From positions 176,587 through 240,586 of the forward strand of contig NZ_BOQP01000007.1 of the NCBI RefSeq assembly GCF_018332715.1: a DNA stretch of 64,000 bases, written 5' to 3'. The translations under genes were made by a program, and so were the position numbers. Numbering within the stretch: position 1 is the stretch's first letter; each line of letters starts with the position of its first letter. The notes below the pieces were generated by a model. That model was not told the DNA's origin. It worked only from the letters and a program-made list of their open reading frames with translations, and ran no database searches. Below, one piece after another: positions 53,701-63,100 of the stretch. This stretch comes from Winogradskya consettensis. GTDB lineage: Bacteria; Actinomycetota; Actinomycetes; Mycobacteriales; Micromonosporaceae.

Positions 53701-54099
53701 ATGCCGGACCGGGTGCTGTCCGTCGACCCCGAGGCGCTGATCGGGATGGCGCAGCCGTACCACTCGGCCGCTGAGGTGTTCCAGCAGTTGGAGCATCGGG
53801 CCCAGACGATGCTGGCCCGCTATCAGGGCGCGTGGGGCGACGACGACATCGGCGCACAGGTCGACCAGCACTACCGCCAGGTCCTGACCATGATCGCGGA
53901 CAGCGCCGGATCGGTGCGCTCGGACCTCGTCTACCACGGCGACGGGCTGCGTACCACGGGCAAGGTCTTCGCCGCGGCGAACGAGCACGCCGAGCAGTCG
54001 AGTGCCGCCCTGGCCGCGGCTTTCGTCCCGTTGGAGGGTCACGCCGCGTCCGCCGCCGAGGTTTCACAACCGGCGGCAGAGCTGCCCCCGGCCGGCTGA
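53701..54099 (+). CDS. WXG100-like/EspC-like T7SS target protein
   Basis: 132 residues, all helical, no signal. VDPEALIGMAQPYHSAAEVFQQLEHRAQ, then YQGAWGDDDIGAQVDQHY with a W-G turn, then a second helix pair, as in DUF2580/WXG100-like export partners. It lies one base after the YbaB-like gene and 15 bases before the giant effector gene. The most likely role is a chaperone or targeting partner for the effector's own N-terminal helical domain. Confidence 0.8.
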   Translation: MPDRVLSVDPEALIGMAQPYHSAAEVFQQLEHRAQTMLARYQGAWGDDDIGAQVDQHYRQVLTMIADSAGSVRSDLVYHGDGLRTTGKVFAAANEHAEQSSAALAAAFVPLEGHAASAAEVSQPAAELPPAG

Positions 54100-54114
54100 C
54101 CCAGGAGACGTACG

Positions 54115-57100
54115 GTGCCAGGCCTGACGATTCCCGACGACCCGAACTACCGGTGGGTCTACACGGCGATCCTCGCCGTCTCGGGTGAACAGTTCCCGAA
54201 GGCCGACGAGGTCGAGCTGCGCGCGATGCGGGACGAGCTCATCCAGTTCGTGGGCGACTTCATCTCCGCCGGCAGCAACGTGTCCGGCCTCGGCGCAGGC
54301 GCCCTGAACAACTGGTTCGGCAGCACCGCCGAGGGTTTCCAGGACTCGGCCGGCCGGATCACCGACGGACTCCCTGACGTCGCCGTCGCGGCGCAGCAGA
54401 TGTCGGTCGACGTCGGCAACTTCGCCCTCGACACCGAGCAGACCAAGTACACGATCATCATCGCGATGATCTCCACGGTCATCGACGTCTTCATGGCCCT
54501 GGCCTCAGGCTTCCCGTACCTCGTACCCGGCGAGATCCAGATCGGCGGCGCCGTCGTCCGGGCCATCGTCAAAGCCTTCCGCGCCCGCCGCATCACCGAG
54601 ACAGGCCGGCACGTGCCGAAAGCGGTCGAGGGCGCGGGCACGCGCGGCGTACGCAAAGAGGGCTCGGCGAACTGGATCGTCAAGGGCGTCAAGGAGATCG
54701 TCGAAGAGGGCGCCGAGGAAGGTGCGGAGAACCTCGCCGCCCAGAGCATCCAGGTCTTCGAGGGCAACCGCCATGACATCAACGGTTCAAGCGTCGGCGT
54801 GGACATCATCGTCGGCGGGATCGCCGGCGGCGCCAGCTCGGCCGCCCACAAAGCCATCCACAAGGCCTCCCCAAGAGCCGCGAACAGCGCCCTCGGCCAC
54901 GGCGCCTCCGGCACCATCGGCGAACTCCCGGTCGAGTACGCCGCCGCCGCAGCCATGGGAGGCGGCACCGACGGCATCACCCCGTGGGCAACAGCCTCCT
55001 CGAGCTTCATCACCAGCGGCCTGACCCAGGGCGCCCACGACATCGGCCAGGCCATGGGCGGCAACCCCCGCGACAGCCAGGGCCGCCCCACCGCCGCAGA
55101 CTTCGACCACGAGGCGTTCATCGCCGAGCCGACATCCCCGGCCGGCGACGGAACCGCCACCCCACCGGCGGGCGGGACCACAGTCCCGCCCGCCGGTGGC
55201 ACCGGAAACACGGCCACCCCCCGCGGCACGACCGGATCCGGCGGCACGACCGGATCCGGCGGCACAGCCGGTGGCTCCAACGGCGGTGGCCCTGCGGCGC
55301 CGGTTGGCCCTGCAGCTACCGCCGGCGCTGGTGGAGGCAGCTCCCCGGACCGCAGCAACCCCAGCACCAGCGCGGGCAACGGAAGCGCGGGCAACGGCAC
55401 CAGTTCGACCGGCGGCGGTAAGGGCGGGTCGGTCGACGGGACCGGCGCCCCCAGCAGCACCAACGGCAGCGGCAGCGGTGGTGAGGCCACCGGCGGCGCG
55501 CCGACCGGCGGTACGGGAGATGCGGAGGGCCTCCGTAACGACGCACCGGTCAGTTCCGGGCTCGAGGGCTTCAGCAATGGCTCCGCACCGTCCGCCACAC
55601 CGGCGGCTGCTACCGGTGGTTCGGCGGCATCCGGCAGCCCTACCACCACGAACAGCACAAGCACTCCCACCGGGCCGCAAGGCACCACCCCCGGAGGCAC
55701 ACCCAACGCTGCGGGCAACGTCCCTCGGGGTGCAAGCACCAACGTCGCATCCACAGCGCCCTCGGCGGGCATGCCGTCGTCCACTCCCTCCGCGGGCTCA
55801 GCGCCAACGACCGGATCGTCGAGCGGCGCACCTCCCACGGGCGCCGGTAGTCCCACGACTGCCGGAAGCGGCGTCGGCACAGCAGGCCGCCCCACCGCCC
55901 CGTCGGCGTCGAACTTCGGTTCCGTGACGACATCCACCGACGCCCCCACATCGTCCAGTCAGCCCAGCCAAACCAGTCAGTCCAGCCAGCCCGGTCAGTC
56001 CAGCCAAGCCAACCAGCCCGGCCAGTCCAACCAGCCCGGCCAGCCCGGCCAGCCCGGCACCGGCCGAACACCGACCGGGCCCGCCACCACACCACAAGCC
56101 GCTGCCTCTACAGCCCCCACCGCTCCCGTCGAGTCCACCGGGTCCACCGGGTCCACCCAACCCGGCACTTCCCACGGGATTGTCGACTCGCCTCGGACAG
56201 CGGCGGCCGGTTCCATCGTGACCTCCACCGAGGCGCCTCCAGGGACCGCCGTCGGCACCCCGCAGCTTGCCAAGAATCCGCGACAGGTGGCCGTACCGGC
56301 AAAGGAGCCGTCGGCGGACCGCCCAGCCGAGCCACCGGTCCTTGATCCCCGCGGCATGTGGGAGCAGGACGTCCCCGACGACGGCGACTGCTTCTTCCAC
56401 GCGGTGCTGCTCAGTGCCCGCGAGCAGAACGTCACCCTGCCCGCCTGGGCTCCGGTCCTGCCGCCCGGTGTGAACCATGACCGGGCGCTGGCTCGGGAGC
56501 TGCGGGAGACCGCGGCGGCCAACCTGGACCCGGGCCAGCTGCTGGTGACGCCGGAGCGGTGGTCGTTGCTCGCCCAGGTCCTGCACGGTGCCAACCCCGC
56601 CGCACTGAACCTCCCGCCCGACTTCACGGGCGCGTATCTGCAGGACAACCATGACGAAGTGCTGCGCAACATGCGGCAGGCCCTGGAGCGGACGGAGCAG
56701 CTCGCCGACAACCCCGGTCTGATCCTGGAACACCCGGAGCTGATCGACCAGACCGACCTCGGGCTGTCCGACGCGGACCGCGACCTGGCGTTCCGGCTGC
56801 TCGCGGACGAGGACCCGGTCGCGATCCTGCGGGACACGCTGCGCACGGAAGGCTCCTGGAACAGCGTGCTGGGCGACGACATCCCCCTGGTCGTCGCGGC
56901 GATGCTGGGCGTCGACATCCGCGTCGACAACAGCGCCGCCGGCGGCACGATCGACGCGACGCTCGGCAGGCCCCGGCTGCACGTACGGCGGGTCGGCCGC
57001 AATCACTACCGCGCGCTGACCCCCGCCGAAGCCCCGTCGGACGTCACCGGCGAGGAGGCGGTCAAGGCGTACCCGTGGCTGAACAGCGTCAACCCGTTCC

Positions 57101-60100
57101 GTGCCGAGGATGCGTTCGCCCTCAACTGTGTGATCACGACGATTGCCACGGACATGGCCCTCACCGAGGGCGTCGGCCACCAGGCCGGCGGCGTGGACAT
57201 CCCGATCGGTCCCGCCGACCCCCGCGGCCTGCCCGAAAGCGACCTCGCCAACTACCAGGAACAGACACTCGGCCGTAGCAGCGTCCACACGTTCGACAGC
57301 CTGACCGCCGTACGCGACGTCATGCGGGCCGCACCCCGCGGCTCACGCGGCATCGTCCTGCTCCGCGGCGACGATTCCACGACGTCGCACTCCTTCAACG
57401 TGGTGCACGACGAGCACGGCGTGAACTTCCTGGACGGCCAGCACGGCACGCTCGCCCGCCGCCCCGGGACGGTCGCCGAAATCGTCTTCCTGCCTCTCAG
57501 CGCCGGCATTCCCGTTGCGGAGACGCAACCGGTCACCACGCTGTCCGGGGACCGCCGCGCGGGCGCAGAACGACGGGACCAGGTGCCGGCACCCCCGGCG
57601 AGCCGTTCCTGGCTATCGAAGATCAGGCAGATCGTGGTGCCCCAGGCCGGCCCGTCGGCGCCCCTGCAGGCGGAGACTCCCGCCGTCCCGGTGACCGCCA
57701 GACCCGCGACAGCACGTGATGCTCTGGTGCAGTTCGCGGCCACCTGGATCGGCGACTCTGCGGTGCCGGGCCGCAGGCGCTCCCGTGGTCTGAGCGCTGT
57801 CGACAGGGCGCTGAGCCAGTGGTCCACGGTGCATCGGGACAGCCCGGATGAGACGCATCTGCGTGCGGTCCTGACCACGATCACCGACTGGCGTGCCCGC
57901 AAACAGGGGGATGGCAGCGGGTCCGTCCGCGGGGCGCGCATGGACCTCCTTCAGCACCACGTCGAGGCGGCGCTGGAGGAGGTTCGCGCGCAGGCTGTCC
58001 GCGCGGTCGACCAGGCCGGCGGCCTCCGAACCACCATGGTCCAGACCCGGGGCGGCATCGTCACGGTCGAGCACGATCCGTCCGATCAGGGACGTGATGT
58101 ACGCCTCGAGCTCGTCCGGTCCGCGATCCGCGAGGTGGAGGCCGCGGGGTTCGACATCCCGGATCTGACGGTGCCCGGGGACGTCGCGGTCGTCGAGGAG
58201 TTCGGCCGTCACCTGCATCGCCGGGCCAGTCCGCGCATTTATGCGGAGCTCGGTACGGGCGTGTTCCCTGCCGGGTCGCCACGGGTCGCAAGGCCGCGCG
58301 ATGTTGTCGCCGAGATCTTCGCGGCGAAAGTCCACGGCCGGGTGCCTAATGCGGAAGACCAGCGCATGTACGAGACGCTCGGCGGCCCGGTCCCCGCGCG
58401 GGCCGATCTCGGGCTGGACCCCTTCCGCGTGCGAGCGCCGTTACCGCTGCCGGGGCATCTGAGGTCGGACTCCGGCGGCAGTCTGATCGACGAGCTGCGG
58501 CCGGACCAGTTAGGCGCGTTGTTCCGTACGCTGGATCTGGCGTCGGCCGGGGGTCCCGACGTCGAACGGCTCCCGCGCGAGCCGGAGCGAGTGGTCTCGG
58601 ATGGCACCCGGGAGATCCCGCGTCTGCTCCACAGCATCTGGTTCGGCAGCCCGCTGTACGACGACGGCGCCCGCAACTTCCGGTCGACGATCCGGACGAA
58701 CCTCGCCGAAGCGGCCGCCGCTAATCCCGGATACCAGGTGGTGCTCTGGACGGATGCGTCCCGCGCGGAGTTCGCGGCGCTCGACACGGGCACCGGAGCG
58801 AGGTCGCCACGGGCCGGGCAGCTCGCCGAGATGCGCGACTGGGCGAGGCAGCACAACATCGCGATCGTCAACCTGTGGGAGGCCTTCAACTCCGAGTCGC
58901 CGATGGGTATGCAGACGCAGACGCAGACCGAGATCGCCAAGGGGGTCGGTTCGGCGTACGCAATGGCCAGTGACATGGCCCGGCTGGAGATTCTGCATCG
59001 TTTCGGCGGGGTCTACAGCGACGGCGACAACCGGATAGGTGCGGTCGAGGAGGCCGTGGCATCAACGGCCGGCCGGGACGACGGGTTCGCGCTGTCGCAG
59101 TCGGGCGGCAGGTTCAACAACAGCGCGATGATCGCGGCCGCGGGTTCGCCGACGCTCGGGCACTACCTCACTCTGGTGCGGCATCGGTACGGCTTGGGCT
59201 ACGCCCAGCTCCTCAAGCACGCCTATCCGACGATGTGGGAGGCCTCCGACGAACTACTGAACCGCGGCGAGGCCAGGCGCCCCGACGGCGAGCTGTACGG
59301 CGAACGGACCTACGCCCGCGACACCGAGGTGGTGCACCGCACCGGGCCGTCGGTGAAGCTCTACACCAGGCTCGCGAACATCGCGGGACCGATCGGCATC
59401 GTGGCCGGCGAGGTGATCGTCACGGAGTCCGCGGGAAGCTGGAACGACGGTTTCGCCCAGGTCACGGCCGAGGACGTCTCGCTCGACCCGGGACGTGTAC
59501 GGGCGGCGGTGGTGACCCTGCTGCACGAGCTCGAGCGTCGTGGTGGCGGCCTGAGTCTCGCGGTTGTGCGGCCTGTGCTGCGTACGGTGCCCAAAGCTCT
59601 GCACGAGCAACTGTGGGAAGCGATGCTGACCACCACGCGTGACGCCCTCGCCGCGGCCGGGCGGGTGCCCACCTGGATCTCCACGCTGGGCGCCGATCTA
59701 CCCGGCCGCAGCTCCCACCTGCTCGGCTCGTTCTTCCCCGGGGTACGGGTGTTCCCCGTCGCCGGCGCGAGCAACGACGCGATCACACACCACGAGGATC
59801 CCGGGCCCGGCCTCGAGTTCCTCCGGGACGTGAACCCCTGGCACGACATCGGCGGTGACTTCCTCACCAACTGTGTGCTCGCCGCCATCGGCACCGACAT
59901 GAGCCTGGAGACGCGGGGCGTCCAGTCCTTCCAGGTGCCACCGTCGGAACCGCTCACCCTCGACTTTCTCGTCAACTACGCCGACGACCCGGTCAGAAAC
60001 GCGCCCGGACCCCGCCTGCCGGCCCGGTTCGTCACCACCACCGCCCGCGGTGTCATCGACGCTCTGGAGCAGGCTCCGCCGTGGGAGCGAGGCTTCGTCG

Positions 60101-63100
60101 TCGTTCCTGGCGAACCCGATCACGTCCTCAACGCCGTACGCCTCGACGACGGGCCCGCTCTCATCGACGGTCAGCGCAACAAACGCGTCACCCTCGACCC
60201 GGGAACCACCGTCCACTTCCTCGCACTGACAAATCAGGTCACCGTGGCCGGTCCCGGCCGCGCCGCGCGGAGTCTGGCCGCGCGGAAAGCCGGCGCGGCC
60301 GGTCTCACCATCGAGACGCCGACGCGGCTCCACATGCCGTCCTGGGTGACACGCGGCGTGCTCGAGAACTTCGGTGATCTCGCCACCAGTCCACATGCCC
60401 GGATCGTGCCGGGGTTCCTGGGGAATCAACCGATCTTCGAGGTGGTGACGCGCCCCGCGGTCGAGGCGGGTGTGGTGACGGACGACCGGGTGTCCTCGCA
60501 GGACGCGGCGATGGACGCACGTCAAGCGGTGGAAGCGTTGCGGAACAGCCGGGGCCTGACAATCACCCAGGCCTTGGCTGGTACGCGGTTCACGGTCACG
60601 CCCGCCGGAGCCTCCATCCGGATCGGGGATCAGACATCGTCGCTGCCGGAGGGTACGTTTCGCTCCTACTTCACCGTCAGCGTGCCGGTCGACAAGATCC
60701 TCACGGTGCTCGAAGACCCCGCCGTGCAGGTCGACCCCGGAAAAAAGGGCTGGGATCCCGATCTCGCGAGACGCCACCGGGACAGTCAGCTTCCCAAGGC
60801 CGTGAAGTTCGGAAACGCGATAGCGGCCATGTACGACGATGATGAGGCCACCGCTTCACTGGCAGGCTTCATGGCACTGACCTATCTGCAGTTCTCCGCC
60901 CTCGCCCGGGACGACACCGCCGGACCGGCAATCAATTTCACGGCGGTCGCCAGCCGTACCGCGATGCACGCCATCCGCGACGGGCTTCCCGGCGACGTTC
61001 GCTCGTGGGTCGATCAGAACTGGAGCTTCCTGCGTAAGGAACTCATGACGACCTACTTCAACAGTGTCGGCGACGAGATGGAACGCAGTTCGATGGAGAT
61101 CCTCGTCCCTACGCCGGCGAAGTCCGGAGGCATCCACACCTTCACGCTCGGCGAGTTCTTGGAGAGCGCCTTCCACCGGGATGCGGAGCGGCTGATCGAC
61201 CAGAATCAGGCGTTGGGGATCCGGGCACATCTGACGGAGCTGGAAACCTCCGTGAGCGATCCGTCCCGGCCGCCGCACGCCGTGCTGGAATTCCGGGAAT
61301 TCATCGAGGGTGCTCCCGATATCGGCATGATCCTGGAATCCCTTGACGATTTGGCCCGGGACTATCCCGACATCACCGACACGGAACCACCCGACCCGGA
61401 GACACCGCCTGCGACACCGGGGAACGGATCAGGAACCGGTTGGTCGCCGGCGGGCTGGGCCCGGCTGGCCGAGCTGTGGCGCGACGCCCGGCAGCGGCAC
61501 GACACCAGCCGCCCGCCGGGGACAGCAGTCCAGGACCCCGGTAAGGAGGCCCTGTTCGGCAGCGACCCGTTCGGACTGCGAGATCTGCCGGCCGCGCCCC
61601 CGTTCCTCGCCGATCTCGACCAGAACGGGCTACCTACCGCCGACCTTGCCGCCTTGTTCGACCGGATCGACCTCACCGGAACCGATGCCGCGGAGCACAG
61701 CACCGAGTGGCAGAAATCGGAGATCTGGCAGGCGCCTTCCGTGCGCTGGGCCGGTGAGCATCCGTCGCGGACAGCAGCGCAACCGGTGGATCTGGCGAAC
61801 GCCGAGCTGCCGAAGATCGTGCACACCATCTGGTACGGCAGTGCGCTGGACGGCACCCGTCCGAAGGCGCTGCGGATCCGGGCATACATTCAGAAGACCG
61901 TCGAGACGGCACGCAACGCCGGGCTGATCCCGGTGCTCTGGACCAATCTGACGCGGGAGCAGTTCAGATCGGACGACCCCGGGATCGCGGGTATGCGGCA
62001 ATGGGCCGCGGAGCACCAGATCCGCCTGGTAAACGTGCACGAGATCTTCAATGCGGGCTCGCCGCTGCACCTCAGCGCCGAATTCCAGCTGGCGCTGTCC
62101 AAGGGGACCGGAGCCGGGTACGCCGAGGCGAAGGACATCTCGCTCCCGGAGATCCTGTACCGCTTCGGTGGCATCGGCCTCGACGCGGACAACCAGCTTC
62201 TGAACGTCTCATCGATCGTCGACAAGTTCCACACGCACGGATTCGCCGTCGAGCATCAACCGAGGACGGACTTCATCAACAACTCGTCGATGATGTTCGC
62301 CCGGGGGCATCCGGTCGCCAGGGAACTCATCGACATGCTGAAGGCGAACTATGCCCTCCCGTACGCCGAACTGGCCCCGTACGAGCACCGGACCGCCGAC
62401 GCGGAAGAACCGCAATGGCAGGAGTACACCGCCAACAGCAGGATGCGCACCCGTTCCATCTGGGAGCGGAGCGGTCCCGACAATCTCCGGTCGCTGATCC
62501 ATGCCATCGGTTACGCCGACACCGATACCATCCCGAAGATCACCGGGGAAGACATCCTGATGGGTGGCGAAAGCTCCTGGCAACCCGCGCTCACGCCGAA
62601 GGTGGACCGCGACCACGAGGAGAAGACGTCGGCTCACGATCCGGAGGTCACCCGCGCGGCACTCCGGCGCGCCGTCACGTATCTGATCCGGGACCTGGCG
62701 AACCGCGACGGCAATCTTCACCTGCTGGCCGTCGAGCCACTGGTGGAAGCACTTCCCACCGCCGAGCGGGCTGCCGCGTGGGAAGCGATCGTGGGCTTCG
62801 TGCTCTCCGCCCCGGGGCTGCGGCAGCGGGTCCGGACGGTCACCTACCGGTGGTTCACCATCGGGATGGACACGACAGAAAAAGAGAAGGTGCCGACGGA
62901 ACGGATCATCGAGCTGCCGGCGTCGGTGCTGTCGGCTCTGGGCGTCCCGGCGAAGCCCGTCGCCCAGCGCGGCCCGCATCGCAGCTGGCACCGTGGCGCC
63001 CTCGCCGTCCCGGTCCGGCTGCGCGGCCCGGCAGCACCCGGCGAGTCCGCGGGGGTGGACGAGCGTCAGGTGCTTGCACTGGCGGCTTCGGCCGGCAGCA

